Shown piece by piece: positions 8,561 to 17,735 of a stretch of DNA of 64,000 bases. How positions within the stretch are numbered: the first letter of the stretch is position 1; the number at the start of each line of letters is the position of its first letter. Source of the DNA: an uncultured Candidatus Melainabacteria bacterium (lineage in GTDB: Bacteria; Cyanobacteriota; Vampirovibrionia; Gastranaerophilales; Gastranaerophilaceae); the NCBI GenBank assembly GCA_949902595.1, contig CATLDC010000002.1, forward strand, positions 1 to 64,000, read 5' to 3'. Made by a program: the position numbers and the translations under genes. A model generated the notes under the pieces. It was given only the letters and a program-made list of their open reading frames with translations, was not told the DNA's origin and searched no databases.

Positions 8561-9923
8561 GCTTAACCCCGCGGGTAATGGCCTCCAGAATCCGCTTAAC
8601 CCTTACTATCTCGATTCCTTTAAATTCTTCCTGAAGCTCGTTTGATTCCGGAATAATTATCCGCTTGAACCCGAGTTTTTGTGCCTCATTAATACGTTTT
8701 TCTATATGATTAACTGCTCTGATTTCACCAGAAAGCCCGATTTCGCCAATAATCGCGGTATGAGAATCAAACACAACATCCCTTACGCAGGTCACAATCG
8801 CAAGCGCAATACCCAAATCCGCAGCAGGCTCGTTAACATCTATTCCACCAATTACGTTTACGTAAACATCCTGTTTTGAAAGATTCAGACCAATCCGTTT
8901 TTCCAGCACCGCAAGAATCTGAAGCACCCTTCCTGTGTCCACCCCGTTTGCAACCCTTCTCGGAGCAGGATAAGGGGTTGTTCCGACAAGCGCCTGAATC
9001 TCCACAAGAAGCGGTCTTGTGCCTTCGCTCGTCACAATAATTGTGCTTCCCGGAGTCTGGGTCTGGTTGTATTCTTTCAAAAAGAGTTCGCTGGGGTTAA
9101 CAACCTCGGTCAAACCTTTTCCGCTCATCTCAAAAATCCCGACTTCTGAAGTATTACCAAACCTGTTCTTGATTGAGCGCAGGATTCTATAAGTCTTGTA
9201 TTTATCGCCCTCAAACTGGATAACAGTGTCGACCATGTGTTCAAGAACCTTAGGCCCTGCAATATTGCCCTCTTTTGTCACATGCCCGATTACAATAATC
9301 GAGACATTTCTTGATTTTGCAATTTGCATAAGTGAATTGCAGCACTCTCTGATTTGGGAAACGCTTCCGGCAGAGCTTTGGATTTGAGAGGTATAAATTG
9401 CCTGAATACTGTCGACAATAACCAAATCCGGCTCCATGCTTTCGATATGTTTTTTGATAAGCTCCAGATTTGTCTGGGGATAAATATAAAGACAATCTGA
9501 TTTAACCCCAAGTCTTTCGGCTCTTAGTTTAATCTGACTGGCTGATTCTTCTGCCGAAACATATAGAATCTTTTTGTTATTCTTGCAAAGCTCACCTGAG
9601 GTTTGCAAAAGAATTGTTGACTTACCAATCCCCGGGTCGCCAGCAATAAGCACAAGCGAGCCCTGAACAATTCCGCCTCCGAGTACTCTGTCAAATTCTG
9701 AAATATTTGTTTTCATCCTTATTTCAGTATTCATCTCAATTTCGTTCAGGCGCATTGGCGGGGTTGTGTCAAAAACTTCCTGAACAGCGTCTTTTTTTGA
9801 AACAGGGGTATCTATTTCTTCGACAAATGAGCCCCAGCTTCCGCATTCAGGGCATTTACCCAGATAGCCGGCTGTTTCATAGCCGCAGTTTTGACATACG
9901 TATTTTGATTTAATCTTTGCCAT
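8550..9923 (-). CDS. radA: DNA repair protein RadA
   Basis: A RecA-like ATPase that promotes branch migration in recombinational repair; 457 residues. The N-terminal C4 zinc finger (CQNCGYETAGYLGKCPECG), Walker A GDPGIGKST (95-103), Walker B around VIVDS (168-172), the RadA signature KNRFG (252-256) and the C-terminal Lon-protease-like domain are all present. The start lies 4 nt after the stop of the LysM gene, so the two are cotranscribed. Confidence 0.97.
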   Translation of the reverse strand: MAKIKSKYVCQNCGYETAGYLGKCPECGSWGSFVEEIDTPVSKKDAVQEVFDTTPPMRLNEIEMNTEIRMKTNISEFDRVLGGGIVQGSLVLIAGDPGIGKSTILLQTSGELCKNNKKILYVSAEESASQIKLRAERLGVKSDCLYIYPQTNLELIKKHIESMEPDLVIVDSIQAIYTSQIQSSAGSVSQIRECCNSLMQIAKSRNVSIIVIGHVTKEGNIAGPKVLEHMVDTVIQFEGDKYKTYRILRSIKNRFGNTSEVGIFEMSGKGLTEVVNPSELFLKEYNQTQTPGSTIIVTSEGTRPLLVEIQALVGTTPYPAPRRVANGVDTGRVLQILAVLEKRIGLNLSKQDVYVNVIGGIDVNEPAADLGIALAIVTCVRDVVFDSHTAIIGEIGLSGEIRAVNHIEKRINEAQKLGFKRIIIPESNELQEEFKGIEIVRVKRILEAITRGVKHGN

Positions 9924-9926
9924 ACA

Positions 9927-10484
9927 TTATTGGTTCATCGGAATAATTAGCTTTTGACCGATAGAAAGCGCGTTCGGGTTAGCCATTTTGTTAGCATCCT
10001 GAATCATGTTAACTTTGTTCATGTCAAAAGAACCGTAAAATCTGATAACGATGCTTTCAAGCGTGTCGCCTTCCTTAACAACATACTCTTCGTTTGAAAG
10101 AACCGGAGCAGGAGTTGTTTTTGCAGAAGAAGTGTCTGCCGGAATAAATGTAAACTTGCCTGTGCCTGTTGAAACTTTCTTAGCCGGAACAACAACATCG
10201 TCTTTTGGTGTTGAAATATTTATAAGCAGACTTACAAAAGTTGTAATCAACAGAGTAACAATAACGCCTGCAATCAAACCTGTTACAAAGTAGACCTGCG
10301 GTGCTTTCTCGCTCTTTTGTTGTTTTACACCAAATGATTGCCACAAAGCGTCAAGTTCTTTATCCTTGCTCTGCTTTCTGTAAAAATCATCATCCTGATG
10401 TTCCCTGTTATAGCGGGTAAGCGCCTCCATCATTGCAACTTTTTCTCTTGTAATGTTTGATCTTCTCAGCGTTGTATTATTCAT
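9927..10484 (-). CDS. LysM-domain membrane protein
   Basis: 185 residues. A charged cytoplasmic N-terminus (1-60) is followed by one TM helix (about 64-90) and a Pro/Thr-rich linker. A C-terminal LysM domain (134-183: YVVKEGDTLESIVIRFYG ... LSIGQKLIIP) would face the periplasm and bind glycan of peptidoglycan. It lies directly upstream of radA. The partner or enzyme it might position is unknown. Confidence 0.85.
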   Translation of the reverse strand: MNNTTLRRSNITREKVAMMEALTRYNREHQDDDFYRKQSKDKELDALWQSFGVKQQKSEKAPQVYFVTGLIAGVIVTLLITTFVSLLINISTPKDDVVVPAKKVSTGTGKFTFIPADTSSAKTTPAPVLSNEEYVVKEGDTLESIVIRFYGSFDMNKVNMIQDANKMANPNALSIGQKLIIPMNQ

Positions 10485-10566
10485 AACTCCTCACCATTTA
10501 TAAGGTTTTATCCTTCTTAAAAGGTACCATAAAATATAAAATTGCGCAAATTTGTTACACTTATTG

Positions 10567-11418
10567 TTAACTTTTGTTAATAGAAAAATAAACTTCTTTC
10601 AACCTCTTCTTGCTAATGTGCGTATAAAGCTGTGTGGTCGAAACATCGCTGTGCCCGAGCAATTCCTGCACTATTCTTAAGTCTGCGCCGTTTTCCAAAA
10701 GATGGGTTGCAAAGCTGTGCCTCAATGTGTGCGGTGAAATATTTTTGTGAATCATCTTCCCGCGGGCATGGATGAAATTATATACATCCTGCCGGTTTAC
10801 AAACCTTCCGTTCTCAAGAATCAGAAGCTTTTTAGTAGTCAGGTTGTATTTCTTTATCAACAACTCACGTTCCGGCAAATATTCTTTCACAATGTTTTTT
10901 GCGGTCTCGCCGATTGGGATAATTCGCTCTTTCGAGCCCTTACCAAAACAGCGAACGTATTTTGAAGCCAAATCAATATCATTGATCTTGAGGTTAACAA
11001 GTTCTGAAACCCTGAGTCCGCAGCTGTACAGAAGCTCCATCATGACGTGTTCTAGCGGAGAAAGGTTGCTGTTAAGCATCTCTTCAACCTCTTTTACTGA
11101 AACAACCTTAGGAAGTCTTTGCGGGACTCTTGGCTGTTCCAATGTAGATGCCGGATTCTTTTCAATCACTCCGGTTGAGGCTGCCCATTTGAAAAACCCG
11201 CGCAGGGAAGCAATTTTTCGCATGACGCTTGTTGGCGCGAGCCGGCGTTCTCTAAGCATTCGAACAAAAGAATTAACGGTCATTCTGTCAACAGAATTAA
11301 TATCCTCAATTCCGCTGCTGAATTGGGAAAGGTCGCATTTGTACGCCTCTATTGTGTTAGGCGAAAGACCTTTTTCAAGTTCAAGGTATTCCAGATATTC
11401 GCCGATGGTTTGAATCAA
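10567..11418 (-). CDS. xerC: Tyrosine recombinase XerC/XerD
   Basis: 283 residues with an N-terminal SAM-like core-binding domain and a C-terminal catalytic domain. All catalytic residues are visible: Arg136 (GLRVSEL), Lys160 (GKGSKE), His230 and Arg233 (HTLRHSFA), His256 (LGHSDVSTTQLYTH) and nucleophile Tyr265. Size and sequence fit the chromosome-dimer resolvase acting at dif. XerC and XerD cannot be told apart here, so the symbol is tentative. No dif site was seen nearby. Confidence 0.88.
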   Translation of the reverse strand: MIQTIGEYLEYLELEKGLSPNTIEAYKCDLSQFSSGIEDINSVDRMTVNSFVRMLRERRLAPTSVMRKIASLRGFFKWAASTGVIEKNPASTLEQPRVPQRLPKVVSVKEVEEMLNSNLSPLEHVMMELLYSCGLRVSELVNLKINDIDLASKYVRCFGKGSKERIIPIGETAKNIVKEYLPERELLIKKYNLTTKKLLILENGRFVNRQDVYNFIHARGKMIHKNISPHTLRHSFATHLLENGADLRIVQELLGHSDVSTTQLYTHISKKRLKEVYFSINKS

Positions 11419-11450
11419 AGTGTTACTCTCTCTAAATGGTTGTATTTATT

Positions 11451-12602
11451 TTAGCACTTTTGTTTACTCTTCTCAACATCGTTTTTAATCATTTTATTCA
11501 ATATCGACGGCACGCCAAACCCGATTAAAGCACTCAATGCTGCCATATTTGTCCAGAACAAGGCTGTACCTATGACTTTATCCCGGCCTTGCAAATCTTT
11601 CAAGTGTTTATGCGGAGGAAGCCATTTATTAATAAAATTTTTATCGCAATTCTTATCTATTATTTTTGTATTCAAAACCCTGTCCGAAATCCTTGCAAGA
11701 ATGCTGCCTATTATTATATCACCCCCGAAAAACACCCCCCCGCCGACAGTTGAGCGCACAAGGTTATCCTTCATTTCAGTATTGTTTCGAGATGCCGAAG
11801 CAACTCCATAATAAGCGCACATCATTGTTAAGAACATGGGAAGACGCCGCATCAGTATTCCATCGTCATAGTCAAATTTTGCAGCATTTTTACTAATTTT
11901 TCCAAGAAAACCTGTTTTTGCGTTTGACAATAAAGCTTTTCTGATAAACACAGGAGAGGCAACAAGCAACCCGAGAATTGCAGCAAAGGAAAGCTTCATA
12001 TTTTTTTCTCTTTTTTCGAATTTTTCGGCACGTTTATCTGTCAGAGACTTTTCTGCCATATTAAACTCAGCTGAAAAACCTTTCCGTCCGGTTTTCCTTT
12101 TAGTCATCCAGTTATTAAAATACCCTATGCATCCAAGCGACCCCGCAGTAAAAAGATAATCAAATGCCAGCACAGCACATTTCGAATTAATTAGCTTTCT
12201 TCTCAAATTTTCATACCCGTTTTTTGCAATATCTTCTGTACTGAACTTGTATTTTTCAGCAAGATTTTCAATAGCTTTCTTTGTAGCGTCAGCGGTTTTA
12301 AGATTTTTATTTGAAATCTGTATTATATTGTTCTCTTTATTAAAAAATCCCTTGTAAGTTTTTGCAATACCTTTTAAAGCAAGCCGGTTTGTCAAAGGCA
12401 AGGTAATAAACGGAGTGGCAAACCCTATACTCCAGCCGATTAATACCCTGGAAAATCTTTCTCTGCGCTCATCCGGATTATTTGCCATAGCAACCATAGG
12501 CACATCAATAGACGCATCAACAAGAGCTTTATTGATTAAGACCCTGCTTTCAATAAAACTGCTAAATCCGCGGTGTGATATGTCATCGTACGCAATCTTC
12601 AT
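11451..12602 (-). CDS. Lineage-specific multi-pass membrane protein
   Basis: A 383-residue protein with roughly six hydrophobic segments separated by basic loops, e.g. LIGWSIGFATPFITLPL, FAAILGLLVASPVFI, GTALFWTNMAALSALIGFGVP. The N-terminus (MKIAYDDISHRGFSSF) lacks a signal peptide but carries a short RGF motif like other unknown proteins here. No family recognised. It lies between PBP4 and the Xer gene on the same strand, with 48 and 32 nt gaps. Its architecture resembles the protein at 45478-46785, but homology is not established. Confidence 0.7.
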   Translation of the reverse strand: MKIAYDDISHRGFSSFIESRVLINKALVDASIDVPMVAMANNPDERRERFSRVLIGWSIGFATPFITLPLTNRLALKGIAKTYKGFFNKENNIIQISNKNLKTADATKKAIENLAEKYKFSTEDIAKNGYENLRRKLINSKCAVLAFDYLFTAGSLGCIGYFNNWMTKRKTGRKGFSAEFNMAEKSLTDKRAEKFEKREKNMKLSFAAILGLLVASPVFIRKALLSNAKTGFLGKISKNAAKFDYDDGILMRRLPMFLTMMCAYYGVASASRNNTEMKDNLVRSTVGGGVFFGGDIIIGSILARISDRVLNTKIIDKNCDKNFINKWLPPHKHLKDLQGRDKVIGTALFWTNMAALSALIGFGVPSILNKMIKNDVEKSKQKC

Positions 12603-12650
12603 ATTGCTTATAAAACTTGTAAAGATTTTTTTTTTGCTAAAAGTAATCGT

Positions 12651-13982
12651 CTACAGCCTTAAATAAGCTTCTCTTACAAGATAATCCTCTAAAGTCTTCA
12701 TGTCAGACACTGTCGAAGTCGTGTCATTAATGATTATGCAAAACGCGTATTTATGCCCGCTTTTTGTGGTCAAAAACCCTGCAATCGAGCTTGAATCACC
12801 ATGCGTTCCGGTCTTTGCCTTCAAATTGTTCTTGATAGGAAGCATTCTGTGCGTGAGCGTTCCTTCACCCGGTGCTGCCATTCTCTGCAAAACTTTGTTG
12901 TCTTTGTTTTTCACAAGAAACTCTGAAATAAAATCAGCGCTTATTAAATTATTTTTTGAGACTCCGCTTGCGTCTGTAATTCTTATTTTGGAAGTATCAA
13001 GCCCCTTCTTTTCGCAATAAGAATTGAAAACCTTTATCCCAGTAATATCAGTCCCCTTATCGCCGTAAGCCTTTGCTCCCGCAAGTTTTGCCACAGTCTC
13101 TGACACCATGTTGTTGCTGTTTTTCAAAATATCATCAACCGCCTGTGAAACAGGGTGGGTAACCTTATCCAGCTGTTTGTCGGTATCAGATTTTTTATCA
13201 ACAATAAACGCCTGTTTGAGATAGACCTTTTTGTCTGCAAGCAGGTTCGTAAGTTTTATATTAAAATATCTTTTCAGGTTATTAGTCGGAATTGAAATCA
13301 CAACAGGCTTATTCACTGTACCTGTGAGCATCAGGGTATTTGCAGAGACAGAATTGTCTCTCGTTACATTAACGTCGTTCTTATCTCCTGTTACAACGTT
13401 ATTAAAGAACACAAGCGGATACTTGCTCGGGTTTATAATAGTTGCAAACTGACCTTTTTCTGTAGGCATAACAGTAATCCTCAAAAGATTTCCGTCAAGG
13501 TTGTAAGAATTGAATCTCGGCATAAGCACATTCATATCATCATCCCACTGCCAGCCTTCGCCCCAGTCTTTTTTCTCAAGGATGCTGTCATCAATATAAA
13601 TCTTTTTTGTCTCAAGGTTAACATTGCCAACGAGTTTTCTTAAATCAGAGCTCTTCAAATATGGGTCAGCGCCTAATTTTATCAAGAAACCGTCCTCGCC
13701 TCTTGCATAAATCTCTGTAGAAAATTCATAATCCTCGCCAAGAACCTCCATTGCAGGAACAAGAGTTAAGACTTTCTGGACAGAAGCCGGATGCATAAGG
13801 ATTTTGTCGTTCAGTGAATAAACAACCTCACCGGAGTTCAAGTCCTTGATTGAAATCGCGATGGAGTTTTTCTCAACCCCTGATTCATTTATTACGCTTG
13901 AAAAATCGCGCTTAACTGATTTTGCCTGGCATGCCGGAGCCATCATAAATATTGCAAGAATAAAAACTAATAATTTTTTCAT
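12651..13982 (-). CDS. dacB: D-Ala-D-Ala carboxypeptidase/endopeptidase, PBP4 family (S13)
   Basis: Periplasmic peptidoglycan peptidase, 443 residues with a signal peptide (cleavage near CQA-KS, residue 20). The S13 active site is present: SVQK (Ser67-Lys70), SGVSKNN (the SxN element) and KTGTHGDSSS near residue 390. The large insertion between motifs 1 and 2 is typical of PBP4. ATG overlaps the nitrilase stop by 4 nt (ATGA), indicating translational coupling. Confidence 0.92.
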   Translation of the reverse strand: MKKLLVFILAIFMMAPACQAKSVKRDFSSVINESGVEKNSIAISIKDLNSGEVVYSLNDKILMHPASVQKVLTLVPAMEVLGEDYEFSTEIYARGEDGFLIKLGADPYLKSSDLRKLVGNVNLETKKIYIDDSILEKKDWGEGWQWDDDMNVLMPRFNSYNLDGNLLRITVMPTEKGQFATIINPSKYPLVFFNNVVTGDKNDVNVTRDNSVSANTLMLTGTVNKPVVISIPTNNLKRYFNIKLTNLLADKKVYLKQAFIVDKKSDTDKQLDKVTHPVSQAVDDILKNSNNMVSETVAKLAGAKAYGDKGTDITGIKVFNSYCEKKGLDTSKIRITDASGVSKNNLISADFISEFLVKNKDNKVLQRMAAPGEGTLTHRMLPIKNNLKAKTGTHGDSSSIAGFLTTKSGHKYAFCIIINDTTSTVSDMKTLEDYLVREAYLRL

Positions 13983-14800
13983 TTTTTTATTACCTCATAA
14001 GAGTCCTTAATATCTTTCAAAACAGTGCACTTGTCTCTAAATTCGTACATTTTTTCGAGATTTGCCTCTGCGTAAATCCCGCCTTCAATCTCCTCAATCT
14101 CGTCCATAACCTTGCCCTCATAGTCAATAATCATGGAGTGCCCGAGATTCTCAGAGCCGTCTGCAAGCAGTCCGGTCTGGGTAAGTGCTACAAAATACGA
14201 TTGATTCTCAACCGCCCTTGCTGTCGTAAGGCTGTCCCAGTGGATTTTTCTGCCCTTTGGCCATGCTGCCATGTTAACAAGAATATCAGCCCCTGCTTTT
14301 CTATACGCCCTGTAAATCTCAGGAAAACGTATGTCATAGCATATTGTTAAGCCGAGCTTAACACCTTCTAGTTCAACCATGACAGGATTTTCACCCTTTG
14401 TAATATAATTCCCTTCATTGTCTCCGTAGTATGAGAACAGGTGGTTTTTGTTATAAGTGCATACAAGTTCACCTTTTCTGTTTATTACAGGGCAAGTGTT
14501 AAGAAGTTTTCCGGATTTTGATTCAACAAAGCTTCCGCCAACAACATTAACACTGTATTTTTTTGCAATTTCTTTAAGCATTTCAACTGCTTTTGATTCT
14601 TCAAGGGTCTCTGCGCTGCCTTCAAAATCAGGGCAATGCCAGCCCACAGTCCAGACTTCCGGCAGGAACACAAAATCAACCTCGCCGTATTTTTCAAGAT
14701 TTGCAGTAAGCAGATTCTTCACTGTTTCAATATTTAAACCAACATCCCCGATTACAGACTCCATCTGGATTGCGAGGAGTTTTACTTTTGTCTTTTCCAT
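13979..14800 (-). CDS. Nitrilase-superfamily carbon-nitrogen hydrolase
   Basis: 273 residues with the complete Glu-Lys-Cys triad: Glu48 (FLPEVW), Lys118 (YNKNHLF) and Cys154 (TICYDIRFPE). The WxxGW... and YDIRFPE context fits the omega-amidase / deaminated-glutathione amidase branch. It overlaps the upstream acyltransferase gene by 19 nt and the downstream PBP4 gene by 4 nt. The true substrate cannot be assigned from sequence alone. Confidence 0.88.
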   Translation of the reverse strand: MEKTKVKLLAIQMESVIGDVGLNIETVKNLLTANLEKYGEVDFVFLPEVWTVGWHCPDFEGSAETLEESKAVEMLKEIAKKYSVNVVGGSFVESKSGKLLNTCPVINRKGELVCTYNKNHLFSYYGDNEGNYITKGENPVMVELEGVKLGLTICYDIRFPEIYRAYRKAGADILVNMAAWPKGRKIHWDSLTTARAVENQSYFVALTQTGLLADGSENLGHSMIIDYEGKVMDEIEEIEGGIYAEANLEKMYEFRDKCTVLKDIKDSYEVIKK

Positions 14801-15453
14801 ACCCCGAATTTATAAACCTCATCAAACGCTTCCGGCGCTTTTTTCTCTAACTCTTCCAAACTCTGTTGAAGCTTTAGTCTTGCTTCTTCCTCATCTCCGT
14901 CTTGCGGTACATAAACAGGCTCTCCGTACAGATTAATCAGGTTTGTACCCAAAATTGGACACCTCATCTCATCCCAGGAAGGGAATTTAGCAAAGGTGAA
15001 GTTCTTAGAGTACCAGTAAACAGGCACAATCGGAACTCCTGCCATTTTCGCAATCTTGATTACCCCGTCTTTTACAACCTTTGCAGGGCCTTTAGGGCCA
15101 TCCACCATCATGGCGCAGTTTTCGCCTGATTTAAGGATAGAAATCATCTGCATAGTTGCTTCCACAGCGCCTTTTTTGCCTTTAGAACCGCGCACTGTTT
15201 TAAAGCCCCATCTTTCAACTACGTCTGCAATAATTTCGCCGTCTCTGGAGCGGCTTACAAGGACATGCAGTTTTTCCCTGTTGTTTATTCCGTGGATACA
15301 GAACTGATGGGCGTGCCACATTGCATAGATACAGGGCATCTTATCAGGATTATTAACTTCTATAATCCTTGTAAAAAGCTCCTGAATCTTCAAAACTCTG
15401 AAAACAAGATGTGAGACCTTGTTTATACTCTTCCCTTTTAATAATCTAACCAT
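14782..15453 (-). CDS. DUF374 / lysophospholipid acyltransferase-like protein
   Basis: 223 residues of the LPLAT superfamily, DUF374 branch, probably attaching acyl groups to lipid A or lysophospholipid at the inner membrane. Visible motifs are YAMWHAHQF (catalytic His region), VSRSRDGE, RGSKGKKGA and MVDGPKGPAK. First gene of the LPLAT-nitrilase-PBP4 run. ATG follows a TATAAT box by exactly 6 nt with no Shine-Dalgarno, so a leaderless transcript is predicted. Confidence 0.85.
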   Translation of the reverse strand: MVRLLKGKSINKVSHLVFRVLKIQELFTRIIEVNNPDKMPCIYAMWHAHQFCIHGINNREKLHVLVSRSRDGEIIADVVERWGFKTVRGSKGKKGAVEATMQMISILKSGENCAMMVDGPKGPAKVVKDGVIKIAKMAGVPIVPVYWYSKNFTFAKFPSWDEMRCPILGTNLINLYGEPVYVPQDGDEEEARLKLQQSLEELEKKAPEAFDEVYKFGVWKRQK

Positions 15454-15459
15454 GCAATA

Positions 15460-15465
15460 ATTATA
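15460..15465 (-). promoter_or_regulatory. -10 box of leaderless LPLAT transcript
   Basis: TATAAT is followed by 6 nt and the ATG at 15453. No SD is present. The divergent gene at 15513 uses its own TATACT box near 15488-15493 in the same 60-nt interval. Confidence 0.5.
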
Positions 15466-15512
15466 CTATAAAACCGGAAAAATATGGTATACTTAATTTA
15501 TTCGGAGGGGTT

Positions 15513-16109
15513 ATGAAAAAATACATACTGGCACTTGCTTTACTTTTACAAACAGCGGCTTTTGCGAACTTTAACGATATTTATGTTGCTGATATTCAGT
15601 ACGACTGGATAAACAAATCCGAGCTTGAAAAAGAGGACATAATAAACGAAGTGCATGACATTCTGTTTGAAAACGATGTGGTAAAGCAGAAGGATTTTAA
15701 ATCCCAATTCAAAGACATGCTTAAAGACAAGAACTATCCTGAAACATATTTTGCAGCGTCTGCCGGCTACAAGGAGTACAAAGGATACAACATTGCAGCG
15801 TTTTATTATAAAAAAATGAAGAGTATTTATATGTACGCGCTTCAGGACAAAAAGGATGTCACCAAGGCTTATTATTACGACGCGTTAGGTCACCTCAAGT
15901 ATGTTGATTTTATGAGCGGTGAGTATCCGGATTACCCTTATTCAGCGATTCAGTACAAGATTTCGGGGACTCCGGTCAGTGCAATCTATTATGTTTCGAA
16001 AGATTGTCAGTATTTATTTAAGCCGGATGGAGAATTTGAAGGAGTCTGGTATAAGTATAATCTGTATAACAAGGCGTCAAAAGTTATTTTGAAAAGAACT
16101 TCGTATTAG
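15513..16109 (+). CDS. Secreted hypothetical protein
   Basis: 198 residues with a clear signal peptide (MKKYILALALLLQTAAFA, cleavage near residue 18). The mature part is rich in Tyr, Lys and Asp (e.g. YKEYKGYNIAAFYYKKM) and probably beta-rich. SD GGAGGGG lies before ATG. It is divergent from the LPLAT operon. I recognise no domain; a periplasmic or surface role is inferred only from the signal peptide. Confidence 0.75.
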   Translation: MKKYILALALLLQTAAFANFNDIYVADIQYDWINKSELEKEDIINEVHDILFENDVVKQKDFKSQFKDMLKDKNYPETYFAASAGYKEYKGYNIAAFYYKKMKSIYMYALQDKKDVTKAYYYDALGHLKYVDFMSGEYPDYPYSAIQYKISGTPVSAIYYVSKDCQYLFKPDGEFEGVWYKYNLYNKASKVILKRTSY

Positions 16110-16116
16110 CCCTTTT

Positions 16117-16180
16117 CACCTCTCCATCAGGAGAGGGTGCAGCCGTTGGAGCGTCAGCGACTTACGGATGCGGGTGAGGG
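16117..16180 (+). repeat. REP-like palindromic repeat, copy B (with internal insertion)
   Basis: CACCTCTCC-ATCA-GGAGAGGG hairpin, then ~30 nt not found in the other copies, then GCGGGTGAGGG. It lies directly before the SD of pncC, so the apparent upstream extension of that frame is translated repeat. Confidence 0.7.
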
Positions 16181-16193
16181 TCAAAGGAGAAAA

Positions 16194-16685
16194 ATGAGCT
16201 TAGAAGAACAAATCGCAAAAATATTAATAGAAAACAGGCTTAAAATCGCAACAACAGAATCCTGCACCGGCGGGCTTTTGAGTTCAAAGCTCACAGATGT
16301 AAGCGGGAGCGCTGCTTATACTCACCTTAACTTCGTCACATATTCTAACGAAGCTAAACACAAGATTCTCGGAGTTCGTCTCCGAACTCTGGAAAACTTT
16401 GGCGCAGTAAGTGAAGAATGCTCCTACGAGATGGCTGCTGGCTTGCACAAGGCAACCGGAGCGGATATTTGCGTCTCCACAACCGGAATAGCGGGACCGA
16501 CCGGCGGGAGCGAAGACAAGCCTGTAGGCTTGATGTATTCGACGATTTACACGCCAAAGAAGTCTGTAACATTTGAAATACTTCGACCTTCTGATTTAGA
16601 AAGAACCAGAATGAAAGAAGAATTTGCAAATGCTGTATTAAAACGGGTTTTGAATTTTTTATCTGATACCTTTGCCAGCTCTTGA
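16194..16685 (+). CDS. pncC: Nicotinamide-nucleotide amidase (CinA C-terminal domain)
   Basis: 163 residues corresponding to the CinA C-terminal domain, which deamidates NMN in pyridine-nucleotide recycling. The motifs TTESCTGGLLSSKLTDVSGSA (in part) and STTGIAGPTGG are intact. The ATG after SD AAAGGAG was chosen; the frame stays open further upstream only through the REP-like repeat. The N-terminal CinA (molybdopterin-binding-like) domain is absent. Its 3' end overlaps the convergent oppC-like gene by 27 nt. Confidence 0.9.
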   Translation: MSLEEQIAKILIENRLKIATTESCTGGLLSSKLTDVSGSAAYTHLNFVTYSNEAKHKILGVRLRTLENFGAVSEECSYEMAAGLHKATGADICVSTTGIAGPTGGSEDKPVGLMYSTIYTPKKSVTFEILRPSDLERTRMKEEFANAVLKRVLNFLSDTFASS

Positions 16686-17735
16686 TTTCGGGTCAAGAAT
16701 GTCTCTTATTGCGTCTCCCAACAGGTTAAACGAAAGCACTGCAATAAAAATCAACAGCCCCGGAGTCAAGAGCCACGGACGGTAAAGAATGTTCGTAAAC
16801 TCCTGTGCTTCTTTTAACATGTTGCCCCAACTTGCATCAGGCTGCTGGATACCAAGCCCGAGAAAGCTCAAACCGGATTCTGCAAGAATGTAAGACGGCA
16901 CGCTAAGAGTCATTGCGATTATTACATAACTCGTTGTCTGCGGAAGAATGTGTTTCAGAATTATCCTCAAATTAGAAGCCCCGATTGTCTTTTCAGCCTG
17001 AACAAAATCCTCTTTCTTAATTGAGAGCACCATCCCTCTTACAACACGGGCAAACCCTGCCCAGCCAATCAGCGCAAGGATTACGACAATCAGGGCAAAC
17101 CTCTGCACGCTTGTCATGCCGGATGGAAGAATTGCTGCAAGGATTATGAGCAGGTAAAAACTAGGAATCGCCATTATCGCTTCTGCAAACCTCATCATCA
17201 AGGTATCAACAATTCCGCCAAAGTAGCCTGAAATTCCGCCGTACAAAAGCCCGATTGGGAAAACCACCAAAAGCGACAAAAACCCGACTGTCATAGAAAT
17301 TCTTCCGCCAAACAGAAGTCTTGAAAACACGTCTCTGCCGTTTATATCAGTTCCGAGAAGGTACAATTGCCCCCCTTTTTCTGCTGTTCCGAACAAATGT
17401 CTGTGAGTTGGAATCAAGCCAAGAAACTTGTATCCCTCGCCTTTTGGAAAGAGTCGAAGATAATACTTGTGGCTTCTGTCCTGTTTGAACACGGTTTGCA
17501 TAAGCGCAGGTTCGTATTCTCTTATATAGTTGTATGTATAAGGTCTGGAGTAATTCCCGTTCTCATCAATCGTATAAATCTTAGAAGGCGGCGCGTACGA
17601 CATGTCGCGGTTTGAATACGTGTTTGAATAAGGCGCAATAAAATCCGCAAGCAGGATTATCACGTACAGAGCCAGAAGGATTATGAACGCTGCTTTTGCA
17701 AACTTGTCTTGAAAGATTTTTTTAATTACTTCCAT
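16659..17735 (-). CDS. Peptide ABC transporter permease (OppC/DppC-like)
   Basis: 358 residues. One N-terminal TM helix is followed by a ~110-residue periplasmic stretch and five TM helices. The coupling EAA-like loop EKTIGASNLRIILKHILPQ is present. The periplasmic insertion (residues ~35-140, containing GTDINGRDVFSRLL) is longer than in most OppC proteins. It directly abuts the oppB-like gene, forming the heterodimeric pore of an oligopeptide importer. Confidence 0.9.
   Translation of the reverse strand: MEVIKKIFQDKFAKAAFIILLALYVIILLADFIAPYSNTYSNRDMSYAPPSKIYTIDENGNYSRPYTYNYIREYEPALMQTVFKQDRSHKYYLRLFPKGEGYKFLGLIPTHRHLFGTAEKGGQLYLLGTDINGRDVFSRLLFGGRISMTVGFLSLLVVFPIGLLYGGISGYFGGIVDTLMMRFAEAIMAIPSFYLLIILAAILPSGMTSVQRFALIVVILALIGWAGFARVVRGMVLSIKKEDFVQAEKTIGASNLRIILKHILPQTTSYVIIAMTLSVPSYILAESGLSFLGLGIQQPDASWGNMLKEAQEFTNILYRPWLLTPGLLIFIAVLSFNLLGDAIRDILDPKSRAGKGIR

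Noticed and set aside
10772-11413. 213-codon plus-strand frame
   Set aside because: Antisense shadow of the Xer recombinase gene; Ser/Arg/Leu-rich composition typical of a mirror frame.
14457-14936. 159-codon plus-strand frame
   Set aside because: Antisense to nitrilase and the acyltransferase, both of which show full catalytic motifs.
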